Below, piece by piece: positions 6,949-14,986 of a DNA stretch of 15,111 bases. Each line of letters opens with the position of its first letter. The stretch's first letter is position 1. The notes under the pieces were generated by a model, which worked only from the letters and a program-made list of their open reading frames with translations, was not told the DNA's origin and searched no databases. The stretch comes from an uncultured Opitutia bacterium (lineage in GTDB: Bacteria; Verrucomicrobiota; Verrucomicrobiia; Opitutales; UBA953): assembly GCA_903829855.1 (NCBI GenBank), contig CAIKRN010000083.1:1-15111 (forward strand). Direction: 5' to 3'. The position numbers were made by a program, and so were the translations under genes.

Positions 6949-7802
6949 TGGGAGGGAAGGTCTTTGGCCACGTCGGCCGGCCACGCAGTTAGCGGGCGGA
7001 TCTCCAAGCGGCGGTATTCGCACTCGGCGGCTTCGGACTGAATTTGAATCTGTCCGGACTTGAGTGGAACATCAACCGTTGATCCTTTTTCCCGGTAGCG
7101 GGAGTTGAGGATGACATTCACCGTCTTGCCGTTGAGTCGGAAAACCGCGTCGCCATTCAGGGCAAAGCATTCGATGACATTCCATTCGCCGAAGGGTTTC
7201 TCGTGGTAATCCGTGCCGTGCCAGATGCGCGCGTCGGCCATGGCCACCTTGCTTTTCGGGTCGTAGGTGCGCTTCTTTAGGGGGTCGTCTGTGCGGAGCG
7301 GACAATCGACGATGGCGCCGACGAGCGGCCACCAATCACCGATATCGCCTTCTTGGACCTGAAGTTCTTGGCTGCGCTTCCAGAATTTACCTTGGGCGCC
7401 ATGTTCACCAATACAGAAGATGAGGATGCCGTTATCGCGGACGGTTTTCGTGCGTGGTTCCCAGCGTTGCTCGCCCCAGCGCTGTTCAGTGCGCAGGTGA
7501 AAGTTGTCATATTTAGCCAGCGTCGTGAGGGCGCCGAAAACCTGACCCGAAATATGGAGCACCGTTTCGCCATCGAGTTGGCGGGTCGTGAAAACCTTAA
7601 GTGGGTCGTTATTCAGGCCTAAGACAGGATCGTCCTTGGCTTTGGCGCCGCGGACATAGCCGGGAACTTCGTAAGCACGATGCACCGGCCCCAGCCACTT
7701 CTCCCATTGCGATAATCTGGCATCCAGCATCGGCTGGAAGGCGGGCTGCTCAGCGTGCACTAAGCAGGCTAGGGCGAGAAGTGGCAGGAACTGGAGTCGC
7801 AT
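6945..7802 (-). CDS. Secreted DUF1080 / 3-keto-disaccharide hydrolase family protein
   Basis: A 285-residue protein with a short Sec signal (MRLQFLPLLALACLVHA) and a single concanavalin-like beta-jelly-roll of the DUF1080 family. Typical features are the strand FHLRTEQRWGEQRW (101-114), NGILIFCIGEHG (124-135), WNVIECFALNGDAVFRLNG (207-225) and the C-terminal IQIQSEAAECEYRRLEIRPL block (252-271), with acidic residues E257 and E260 near the presumed active site. Some characterised members cleave or eliminate across 3-keto-glycosides made by Gfo/Idh/MocA oxidoreductases, so extracytoplasmic glycoside cleavage is the likely role. The paragraph-level evidence for a partner is the exported oxidoreductase at 917-2185. 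The gene starts 4 nt after the esterase stop and ends in a 4-nt overlap with the DUF6428-like gene. The natural substrate is unknown. Confidence 0.88.
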   Translation of the reverse strand: MRLQFLPLLALACLVHAEQPAFQPMLDARLSQWEKWLGPVHRAYEVPGYVRGAKAKDDPVLGLNNDPLKVFTTRQLDGETVLHISGQVFGALTTLAKYDNFHLRTEQRWGEQRWEPRTKTVRDNGILIFCIGEHGAQGKFWKRSQELQVQEGDIGDWWPLVGAIVDCPLRTDDPLKKRTYDPKSKVAMADARIWHGTDYHEKPFGEWNVIECFALNGDAVFRLNGKTVNVILNSRYREKGSTVDVPLKSGQIQIQSEAAECEYRRLEIRPLTAWPADVAKDLPSQ

Positions 7803-7806
7803 CGGC

Positions 7807-8775
7807 TCAGCGAACGTCGCGCCAGAGCCAGGTCATGGCTTCAGGGAGCAGTTGGGCGCCGTGGCGGCCATTGTGCGTGCCTTCGCCCATAACAAACTGG
7901 TAGTCGTAGCCTTTAGCCTTCCATGCATCGGCCATCTTCTGATTGGCCTCAGGCCAGACGCCGAACTCGTTGGTCAGGTCATGCGAGCCATCCTGGGAGA
8001 AGATGCGGATGTTCTTCTTGGGGGAGTCCATGACCATCTGCGGGAAGAGGTTACCGCCTTTTTCGAGGGGGCGAGAGCTGTCCTTGTCGTGTTCGCGCTG
8101 GCTGATCACGCCGCGGATATTGGTGAAGCTGCCGATGGTCGTGAAGACCTTGCCGAAAGCATCGGGGCGCTGCCAAGCGGCGTTGAAGGCACAGATGCCA
8201 CCCGATGAGGCGCCAGCGATACCGCGGTAAGCAGGGTCCTTGGAGAGGATGAGTCCTTTGGCTTCGACGAGGGGGAGGAGTTCTTCGAGGAGGAAGGTGA
8301 CGTAGCGGTCGGTGACGTTATCATACTCAAAGGAGCGATTGGATTTGCCCAGAGGTTTGCCATCCTTGCCCTTGGCGTTGTTCTTGTCGGCGCTGAAGCC
8401 AGGATTGACGAAGACGGCGATGGTCACGGGCATCTTGCCAGCGGCAATCAGGTTGTCGAAAACGACGGGCACGCGCCACTGGCCTTTGGGGTTGGCGTAG
8501 CTGAGGCCATCTTGGATAACCATCAGTGCGGCCGGCTTCTTGCCGTCATATTGAGCCGGGACGTAGACGGCCCACTTGCGAGAGTAGCCGGGGAAGGTCT
8601 TTGAGTCCTCCATGGTGTACTCGGTCAACTTGCCCTTGGGGACGTTGGGCTTTTCCTGGGAATCCGGACCGAGGACATACTGGGAGTCGTAGTCGGGCTT
8701 CTTTTCGGCAGGCTTGGGGTCAGCTGCGAGGGCGGAGATGGCCAGCAGGCAGGGGAGTAGGCGGAGTAGGCTCAT
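7807..8775 (-). CDS. Secreted alpha/beta-hydrolase esterase (esterase D / enterochelin-esterase-like)
   Basis: A 322-residue protein with a Sec signal (MSLLRLLPCLLAISALA) and one alpha/beta-hydrolase domain of the putative-esterase (PF00756) type shared by feruloyl/acetyl-xylan esterases and Fes/IroE-like enzymes. Visible features are the strand RKWAVYVPAQYDG (66-78), the oxyanion-side segment MVIQDG (85-90), GASSGG (188-193) with S190 as nucleophile, SQDGSHD (260-266) carrying the likely catalytic acid, and GEGTHNGRHG (297-306) with H301 as the likely catalytic histidine. It would remove ester groups from a carbohydrate or other ligand outside the cytoplasm. It is the first gene of the tight seven-gene block, 51 nt after the MFS gene stops and 4 nt before the DUF1080 gene. 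The leader ACCTCCCC has no Shine-Dalgarno. Confidence 0.9.
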   Translation of the reverse strand: MSLLRLLPCLLAISALAADPKPAEKKPDYDSQYVLGPDSQEKPNVPKGKLTEYTMEDSKTFPGYSRKWAVYVPAQYDGKKPAALMVIQDGLSYANPKGQWRVPVVFDNLIAAGKMPVTIAVFVNPGFSADKNNAKGKDGKPLGKSNRSFEYDNVTDRYVTFLLEELLPLVEAKGLILSKDPAYRGIAGASSGGICAFNAAWQRPDAFGKVFTTIGSFTNIRGVISQREHDKDSSRPLEKGGNLFPQMVMDSPKKNIRIFSQDGSHDLTNEFGVWPEANQKMADAWKAKGYDYQFVMGEGTHNGRHGAQLLPEAMTWLWRDVR

Positions 8776-8826
8776 GGGGAGGTCTACTTATTGCCCTACG
8801 GCCAGCCTGACACAAGCCCAAGACAG
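8776..8826 (-). promoter_or_regulatory. Largest gap inside the minus-strand run; possible internal promoter
   Basis: These 51 nt separate the MFS gene from the esterase gene and are the longest break in the ten-gene run. On the minus strand TTGTGT followed 17 nt later by AATAAG is a weak -35/-10 resemblance. No terminator hairpin is visible, so read-through from the MFS gene is also possible. Confidence 0.22.
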
Positions 8827-10143
8827 CTACCTAGACCGTTCTTGCCCGATTTTCCTGAGTTTCCAGATCTCGGGAAATTTCCAGTGGGTCAATCCCATGA
8901 CCCCAAAAGTGGCGAGGCCGCCGAAGACCACGGAATTGACGGTGCCGAAGAGTCGGGCGGCGAGGCCGGATTCGGCCATGCCTAGTTCATTCGAACAGCC
9001 GATGAACACAGCCGTCACGGCGGAGACGCGACCCATCATCTCCGGTGGCACCGTCGTCTGTAGGATGGTCTGTCGAATGATGACATTCACGGCATCGGCG
9101 GCCCCGGCGATGAAGAGAAAAATGAAAGAGAAGACGAAGGCCGCCTGCAGGCTCAAGCCGAGGGCGGTGGCGAGGGCGATTGAGAGGGCAAAGCCGATGG
9201 TACTGAGTCCAAAAATAGCGAACGAGCCATAGAGGGATTGTCCCGCATTATTTAGGGGCGGGCGGATGATCAGATAGAGTGACATGATCACGGCGCCGAC
9301 GGACGAGGCCGCACGGAGCATCCCGAAGCCGAACGCCCCGACGTGCAGCATGTCGGCGAAGATGGGCAGGAGGGCCACGGCGCCTCCGAGGAGCACGGCG
9401 AAGAGGTCCATCGTGAAGGCTCCGAGCATGATGCGTTGGCTGACCATGAAATCGATACCCTGACGGAGGCTAACAAAGATGGGTTCAGGTTGGCGTGTCT
9501 GGAGGGTCTGGGTTGTGCGTAAAGCAAAGGTGAGTACCAGCGAAGCGGCGAAGCAGATGGTCATCGCGGTGTACGCGACGTTCTCCGCATGGATGAGGCC
9601 GTTCTTCTCGCCGAGCCAGACCATCAGTCCGGCCAGGCCGGGGCCGATGACGCAGGCGAGTTCGAAGAGCGTGTTGCGCCAGCGGACGCCGCTCGGGATG
9701 AGTTCGCGTGGCAAGATTTCTGCGATGATCGCCTGTCGGGCCGTGGTAAGAAAACTGCGGGCCAGACCGCCGAGGATGACTGCCCCGTAAATGACGGTGA
9801 GTTGGGCCCAGCGTGCAGGGAGGAACTCTGGCAGAAAGAGTAACAGCCCCAGCAGCATCATCACAATCAGGGCGTAGATAGCGATCCGGCGGCGATTATT
9901 GGTATCCGCCACGTGTCCGGCGAACAGCACCGCGCCCACGAAGGGAATGACCTCGGCAAGGCCGATGGCACCGAGGGCCAAGGCAGCGTTGCCGCCTTCG
10001 TCTTTGGTCAAGCGATAAACCTGCCAAGCGATGGCCACGTTCTGAATTTGGATGGCGAGCGTGCCGAGTACGATCGCCGCCAGGTAGAAGCGGAAGGATG
10101 CCGAATGGACGGCAGAATCGTTGGCCGGCACGGCGGTAGACAT
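8827..10143 (-). CDS. MFS transporter, EntS-like (MFS_3 family)
   Basis: A 438-residue inner-membrane protein of the major facilitator superfamily with about twelve hydrophobic segments in two halves. The loop after the second helix carries GHVADTNNRRRI, matching the family's G-x-x-x-D-[RK]-x-x-[RK]-[RK] signature. The fourth-to-fifth helix area LARSFLTTARQAIIAEILPRELIPSG is typical of EntS/MFS_3 exporters, as is the second-half segment VIIRQTILQTTVPPEMMGRVSAV. These proteins usually export small molecules, but the substrate here cannot be inferred. A TTG at 10155 would add four residues; the ATG at 10143 is preferred. It begins 29 nt after the DUF1501 stop and ends 51 nt before the esterase start. 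It could belong to either neighbouring unit. An EntS-like exporter beside a Fes-like esterase hints at siderophores, but no synthesis or ferric-receptor gene is present. Confidence 0.9.
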   Translation of the reverse strand: MSTAVPANDSAVHSASFRFYLAAIVLGTLAIQIQNVAIAWQVYRLTKDEGGNAALALGAIGLAEVIPFVGAVLFAGHVADTNNRRRIAIYALIVMMLLGLLLFLPEFLPARWAQLTVIYGAVILGGLARSFLTTARQAIIAEILPRELIPSGVRWRNTLFELACVIGPGLAGLMVWLGEKNGLIHAENVAYTAMTICFAASLVLTFALRTTQTLQTRQPEPIFVSLRQGIDFMVSQRIMLGAFTMDLFAVLLGGAVALLPIFADMLHVGAFGFGMLRAASSVGAVIMSLYLIIRPPLNNAGQSLYGSFAIFGLSTIGFALSIALATALGLSLQAAFVFSFIFLFIAGAADAVNVIIRQTILQTTVPPEMMGRVSAVTAVFIGCSNELGMAESGLAARLFGTVNSVVFGGLATFGVMGLTHWKFPEIWKLRKIGQERSR

Positions 10144-10172
10144 CGCGCACACCAATGGGAGAAGCGTAAGCC

Positions 10173-11609
10173 TTAGGCAACCACGCCTTTGACGACCTGG
10201 CCGGCGACATCAGTGAGGCGGTAGTAGCGCCCTTGGAACTTGAAGGTCATTCGCTCGTGGTCGACACCCATCAAGTGAAGCATGGTGGCATGCATGTCGT
10301 GAACATGCACGGGGTCCTTGATGATATTGTAGCCGAAATCGTCCGTCTGACCGTAAGCCTGTCCGCCTTTGACACCGCCACCCGCCATCCAGGTGCTGAA
10401 GCAACGCGGATGGTGGTCGCGACCGTAGCTATCTTTGGACATCTTGCCTTGGCAGTAAGTCGTGCGACCAAATTCACCGCCCCACACCACGAGGGTGTCT
10501 TCCAGGAGGCCACGCTGTTTCAAGTCTTTGAGGAGGGCCGCCGAGGCTTGATCGGTTTGTTGGCACTGACGCTTGATGGCGCCAGGTAGGCCCCCGTGGT
10601 TATCCCAGCCTTGATGGAAGAGTTGGATGAAGCGGACGCCGCGCTCAATCAGTCGGCGAGCTTGGAGGCAATTGGCCGCGAACGAACCCGGGGTTTTGAC
10701 GCTCGGGCCGTACATCTCGAGCGTGGCGGCGGACTCCTTGGTAAGGTCGGCGACTTCTGGTACGCTCGTCTGCATGCGGTAAGCCATTTCGGCTTGAGCC
10801 AAGCGAGCATCAACTTCTGGGTCGAGCTCGTGGGCGCGTTGATCAGCGTTCAATTTGCCTAGGGCGTCGAGCATCTCGCGTCTGGCGTGCGGAGACGTAC
10901 CATCAGGGTTGGTCAGGTAAAGTACCGGTTCCTTCCCCGACTTGAACTGCACGCCTTGATGTTCACTGGGCAGGAAGCCAGAGCCCCAGAGGCGGGAGTA
11001 AATCGGCTGATCTTTTTGCGAATCGGTCGACACCATTACGATGAAGGCTGGGAGATTTTCATTCATGCTGCCTAAGCCGTAGGAGGCCCATGCGCCCATG
11101 GAGGGGCGGCCCGCAATCTGGCTGCCTGAGCAGAAGAAGGTGATGGCCGGGTCATGATTGATTGCCTCCGTGTGCATCGAGCGGATGACGCAGATGTCAT
11201 CAGCCATTCCGCCGGTGAAGGGTAGGAGGTCGCTATATTCGACGCCGGATTTTCCGTATTTTTTGAATTCGGCAAATGAGCCTGCGATGGGCAGGACGGA
11301 CTGATAGCCACTCATGCCCGTGAGGCGTTGGCCATTGCGGACGGAATCAGGCAACGGTTTTCCGTGAGACGCTCTTAGGAGAGGCTTATTATCGTAGGTC
11401 TCTAACTGTGATGGGCCGCCGGCCTGAAAAAGGTAAATAACGCGTTTGGCTTTAGCGGGGAAGTGGGTGCCAGTAGGTTGAGCGGCCGCCATGCCTTCGC
11501 CAACGATACCGCGCATTGCCATCGCGCCGAGGCCGAGCGCGGAGGTGCCGAGGAAGTGACGGCGGGTGCTCTGCATCAACGTGTCGTAATTGAGGGGGCG
11601 TTGGGGCAT
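10173..11609 (-). CDS. DUF1501 family Tat-exported protein
   Basis: A 478-residue protein with a twin-arginine signal (STRRHFLG, residues 14-21) and a following Ala/Gly/Leu-rich hydrophobic region, so export in folded form is likely. The mature part is a DUF1501 domain, related in fold to alkaline phosphatase and sulfatases. Conserved blocks are AGGPSQLETYD (63-73), MHTEAINHDPA (145-155), WDNHGG (335-340), GGEFGRT (377-383) and GRDHHPRCFSTWMAGGG (397-413). The histidine/aspartate clusters look like metal-binding sites, but the reaction is unknown. It follows the PSD1 gene by only 8 nt, the standard pairing in Planctomycetota and Verrucomicrobiota, where the two probably form an exported complex or act in sequence. 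A later ATG at 11576 would cut off 11 residues; 11609 is kept because a short N-terminal extension before the RR motif is usual in this family. Confidence 0.93.
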   Translation of the reverse strand: MPQRPLNYDTLMQSTRRHFLGTSALGLGAMAMRGIVGEGMAAAQPTGTHFPAKAKRVIYLFQAGGPSQLETYDNKPLLRASHGKPLPDSVRNGQRLTGMSGYQSVLPIAGSFAEFKKYGKSGVEYSDLLPFTGGMADDICVIRSMHTEAINHDPAITFFCSGSQIAGRPSMGAWASYGLGSMNENLPAFIVMVSTDSQKDQPIYSRLWGSGFLPSEHQGVQFKSGKEPVLYLTNPDGTSPHARREMLDALGKLNADQRAHELDPEVDARLAQAEMAYRMQTSVPEVADLTKESAATLEMYGPSVKTPGSFAANCLQARRLIERGVRFIQLFHQGWDNHGGLPGAIKRQCQQTDQASAALLKDLKQRGLLEDTLVVWGGEFGRTTYCQGKMSKDSYGRDHHPRCFSTWMAGGGVKGGQAYGQTDDFGYNIIKDPVHVHDMHATMLHLMGVDHERMTFKFQGRYYRLTDVAGQVVKGVVA

Positions 11610-11617
11610 GGGTGGGG

Positions 11618-14600
11618 TCAGCGAGAGGTTACGGCAGCGTCGCTGGCCAGGATAGTCGAGCAGACCATGGCGAGGGCTGCCTGATCAGCGCGGAGGGGTA
11701 GGGCGGGACCAGGTTCGGGTGGCTTGGGCGTTTCCACTTTCTTTTCCTTGGCGTCAGCCTTCTTAACCTTGGGGTCAGGTGTGGCGGTCTTGACGACAGG
11801 AGGCGGGATGGGAATCGGTGCACGTGCTGAAGGGTTGGCCTTTTGGCTGACGTAAAGTTCCTTCAGGGCGGCGAATTCTGCGGGGCGAGGCACTCGGGTG
11901 CAGATCAGGCGGAAGGCCAGGGTGATTTGCTGGTCAACATCCGTGGGATGCTGTTTCTGGGCGTTCAGTGCAATCTTGGAGGCGGCATCGACGAAGAGCC
12001 GATTATTCATCAGCACCAGTGCCTGTAGTGGGGTGTTCGTCGTGAGGCGACGCGGTTGGCAGGTCTCACGTGAGCCGGCATCGAAGATCAACATACTATC
12101 TGGAGGCGCGGTCCGTTTGCGGTAAGTGTAAAGACCTCGGCGATAAGCAGACTCCTGGACACTTTCGCCGCCGACTTTCTCGACTAATAAGCTGGCGGCT
12201 TGCAAGGCTTGGTCGCGCACCATTTCAGCGGAAAGGCGAAGGACGGGGCCATGGGAAAGTAATTTGTTCGCGGGGTCTTTTTCGCGTGCCTCCGGGGTGG
12301 CGGTGGAGCTTTGCGCAAAGGTCGCACTCAAGACCATGCGTCGCAGCAAAGCTTTGATGTCCCAGCCGCTCTCGATGAATTCGACCGACAGGGTGTCGAG
12401 TAATTCCGGATGGGTAGGTGAATCGCTCTGCAGTCCGAGGTTCTCGCTGCTTGGCACGATGCCCGTGCCAAAAATCTGGGTCCAGAGTCGATTGACCGTG
12501 AGGCGAGCTGTCAGCGGGTTCTTTGGGTCAGTGAGCCATTTCGACAAGCCGAGACGATTGCGCGGGTAGCTCTCATTCCAAGGGAAGATTCGGGTGGGGA
12601 CGCCGGGCTCGATCGGGGTATCGAGTTTGGGTTGGTCATATTGTCCGCGAGTGAGGACGTAGGTCTTCGGCGCGTTAGCTGAGGCCTTCATGCAGGGGAG
12701 GCGGGGGGCTTTGTCCTGAAGTTCGGAAAGTTCGCGTTGGGCTTTCCAGAGGGCCGCTTGCGTCTGACGGACTTCAGGGTCTTCACGTAGGGCGAAGTGC
12801 TCACGCCATTGCGCATCCGTGAAATCATGGGCTGTGTTATTGTGATGTTTGGCGACCTCAATGGAGGTGAGGGCAGTCCGCCAGATGGTCACTTCATCCA
12901 TCGCGCCATTCCGGAAACCAGCGTCGCGTGAACGGTAGCCAAGCTGCAGGGTTTTTTCGCGGACGGGGGCGTCGAGGGTGTCCCTGATCACGCGGGTGGG
13001 GAGCTCTTGGCCGTCGAGATAAAGATGGAGGCCACAGGCCTTGGATGACCCATCGTAAGTCGCCGTGATATGTTGCCATTTTTGGACCGCCATCGCTTGG
13101 GTGGTCTCGATGGAAACAGCGCTATTCGGCCAAAGGTGAATCACGCTCCAGCGCAGTCGTCCGTCGAGGATGATGAGTTCCAGGCCAGAAGCGTCGCCAT
13201 CTCCCGTGTAGAAATCGGAAGCGTGGAGGAGGGTGGCGCGATTATTTTTCTCTCCGAGTTTAAGGTGGGCGGAAAATGAGACCGGGTCGTATCGCCCGAA
13301 TTTTTCTAAGCCATCAAGCAGTAGGCCGCCATCGCCATCGAAAGCGACCCCCTTGCCAGCGATGCCGTCAATCGCGCTCACGCCACCCCGCGCCGGCTTA
13401 CCATTGGGCGCGTCGTTTATGTAGCCCAGTTTGCCCGGGGGCTCCAGGTGATAAAGGGCCACCGGCGCTGGCAGGTCTTTGATTGCAAGTTGAGTCGCAG
13501 GGCGGCTCAGCGAATTCGTTACGGCGTTGAGGTGGAGCCGGTCAGCTTGCTCGATTGTGCGGAGGAGTTCTTGTTCGCGGACGAGTTCTGGTTCCTTGAG
13601 GAGTCGCACGAAGGGGGCTGGGGCTTCGCCGTGATAAGAGAGGAGGCCGTTTTCATCAATATCCCCGAACATTGCCGCCATGGCGTAATAATCTTTCTGG
13701 GCAATGGGGTCGTACTTGTGGTCGTGGCAGCGCGAGCACTCGAGGGTGAGCCCCATGAAGCCGAAGCCCGCCGTGGCCACCCGGTCGCCGATGCCGTCTT
13801 GTCGGAATTCCTCAGCGATCGAGCCGCCTTCGAAGGTCATCCGATGGATCCGATTGTAGGCGGTCGCGATTTTTTGCGAATGCGTTGAATTGGGGAGCAA
13901 GTCGCCGGCCAATTGCTCGGTCAAAAAGCGGTCGTAAGGCATGTTCTCGTTGAAGGCCTTCAGCACCCAGTCGCGCCAAGGCCAGGCTAACATTGAGCCA
14001 TCCCCAGTGTAGCCCCAGCTGTCGGCGTAGCGTGATAAATCCATCCACCCGACGGCGAGATGTTCACCGTAGCGCGGAGAAGCTAGCATGGCATCGACCC
14101 GTCGGCTAAAGGCGTCGGGCGCCGTGTCGGCCAGGAAGGTGTCGACTTCCTTGGGGGTGGGCGGAAGTCCCGTCAAGGCGAGCGAGGTGCGACGTAGTAG
14201 GGTGGTCTTGTCCGCGATGGGTGCGGGCTGGAGTCCAGCTTGTTCAATCTTGGCTAAGATGAAACGGTCGATCGGGTCTTTGGCCCAATCTGCCGATTGG
14301 GTCTGGGGTGGTTCGTGTTTGATGGGGCTGACGAAGGCCCAGTGCGGTTTGTAGTCAGCTCCTTCCTCGATCCATTTCAGTAGGATGTTTTTTTCCGTCT
14401 GACTCAGCGGGCGGTGAAGCTCGGGTGACGGCATGAGTTCCTCCGGATCTTGGGAGAGAATCCGTCGGGCCATTTCACTGTGTTTGAGGTCGCCGGGGAT
14501 GATGGCGATGGCGCCGCTTTTAAGTTTTCTTCCGGCGCTTTCCGCTTCATCGAGACGTAAGCCAGCCTTGCGGCCTTTATTGGCATCCGGGCCATGGCAG

Positions 14601-14752
14601 CCGAAACAGCGATCGGAAAGAATCGGCCGGACGTCGCGGTTGAAATCCACCGTGGCCGCATGCTTCGGCTTATTTTGCCAGATGACTACAAACACGACAC
14701 TGCCCACCAAGGCCGCTAAGCTGATTTGTAGGGGTGTGGGGCGAAACCTCAT
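11618..14752 (-). CDS. PSD1 / DUF1549–DUF1553 cytochrome-c-like protein with inserted LamG domain
   Basis: A 1,044-residue exported protein, anchored by an N-terminal hydrophobic helix (about 9-25). A planctomycete-type cytochrome C domain follows, with the haem motif CFGCH (49-53). DUF1549 spans about 155-365, with the conserved MDLSRYADSWGY (237-248) and a second CxxCH, ECSRCHDHKYDP (338-349). A laminin-G/concanavalin-like insertion covers about 430-640 (KWQHITATYDG, LYLDG, MDEVTIWRTAL). DUF1553 runs from about 728 to the end, with NRLGLSKWL, NRLWTQIFGTGIV and the TTNTPLQALVLMN block (904-916). Between the last two helices lies an unusual Pro/Lys-rich stretch (about 972-1017). Covalent haem and electron transfer at the outer face of the membrane are inferred; no substrate is known. 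The LamG domain may bind a glycan. It is the first gene of the minus-strand run, with 8 nt to DUF1501. Confidence 0.93.
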   Translation of the reverse strand: MRFRPTPLQISLAALVGSVVFVVIWQNKPKHAATVDFNRDVRPILSDRCFGCHGPDANKGRKAGLRLDEAESAGRKLKSGAIAIIPGDLKHSEMARRILSQDPEELMPSPELHRPLSQTEKNILLKWIEEGADYKPHWAFVSPIKHEPPQTQSADWAKDPIDRFILAKIEQAGLQPAPIADKTTLLRRTSLALTGLPPTPKEVDTFLADTAPDAFSRRVDAMLASPRYGEHLAVGWMDLSRYADSWGYTGDGSMLAWPWRDWVLKAFNENMPYDRFLTEQLAGDLLPNSTHSQKIATAYNRIHRMTFEGGSIAEEFRQDGIGDRVATAGFGFMGLTLECSRCHDHKYDPIAQKDYYAMAAMFGDIDENGLLSYHGEAPAPFVRLLKEPELVREQELLRTIEQADRLHLNAVTNSLSRPATQLAIKDLPAPVALYHLEPPGKLGYINDAPNGKPARGGVSAIDGIAGKGVAFDGDGGLLLDGLEKFGRYDPVSFSAHLKLGEKNNRATLLHASDFYTGDGDASGLELIILDGRLRWSVIHLWPNSAVSIETTQAMAVQKWQHITATYDGSSKACGLHLYLDGQELPTRVIRDTLDAPVREKTLQLGYRSRDAGFRNGAMDEVTIWRTALTSIEVAKHHNNTAHDFTDAQWREHFALREDPEVRQTQAALWKAQRELSELQDKAPRLPCMKASANAPKTYVLTRGQYDQPKLDTPIEPGVPTRIFPWNESYPRNRLGLSKWLTDPKNPLTARLTVNRLWTQIFGTGIVPSSENLGLQSDSPTHPELLDTLSVEFIESGWDIKALLRRMVLSATFAQSSTATPEAREKDPANKLLSHGPVLRLSAEMVRDQALQAASLLVEKVGGESVQESAYRRGLYTYRKRTAPPDSMLIFDAGSRETCQPRRLTTNTPLQALVLMNNRLFVDAASKIALNAQKQHPTDVDQQITLAFRLICTRVPRPAEFAALKELYVSQKANPSARAPIPIPPPVVKTATPDPKVKKADAKEKKVETPKPPEPGPALPLRADQAALAMVCSTILASDAAVTSR

Positions 14753-14986
14753 CGGTTACGATGTGGACATCCAATCTTTGGGAACTGTTCCTGTCCAATG
14801 GTATGCTCTGGGCTCTTTTGACTGCTCGATGCTTATCGGTCCTTTGTCTGGGGTGGGTCGCCCACGTAAATCTTTTGGTTAGCGTGGTATTGGTTATTTA
14901 ATGACTGGTTTAATCATATCATTCATATAGGATGGATTTCGGTCATTTAAACTTGCCAAATCTGTAGGGGTTCTCGAAATCAGGGC
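14753..14986. promoter_or_regulatory. Divergent intergenic region between PSD1 gene and glmM
   Basis: These 234 nt are the only long non-coding stretch and must hold the promoters of the minus-strand run and of glmM. The half nearest glmM (about 14880-14960) is clearly AT-rich compared with the rest of the window. The half nearest the PSD1 start has two small inverted repeats: GATGTGGACATC (14760-14771) and GGAACTGTTCC (14781-14791), either of which could be an operator. A 5-bp hairpin lies at 14853-14865. I could not assign a confident -35/-10 pair or a riboswitch. Confidence 0.35.

Noticed and set aside
14853..14865. GTGGG-TCG-CCCAC hairpin as a terminator
   Set aside because: Only 5 bp, with no adjacent T-tract and no gene ending there.
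14433..14882. Plus-strand frame running from within the PSD1 gene into the intergenic region
   Set aside because: Mostly antisense to the PSD1 coding region; the part outside it is only about 40 codons and has no recognisable feature.
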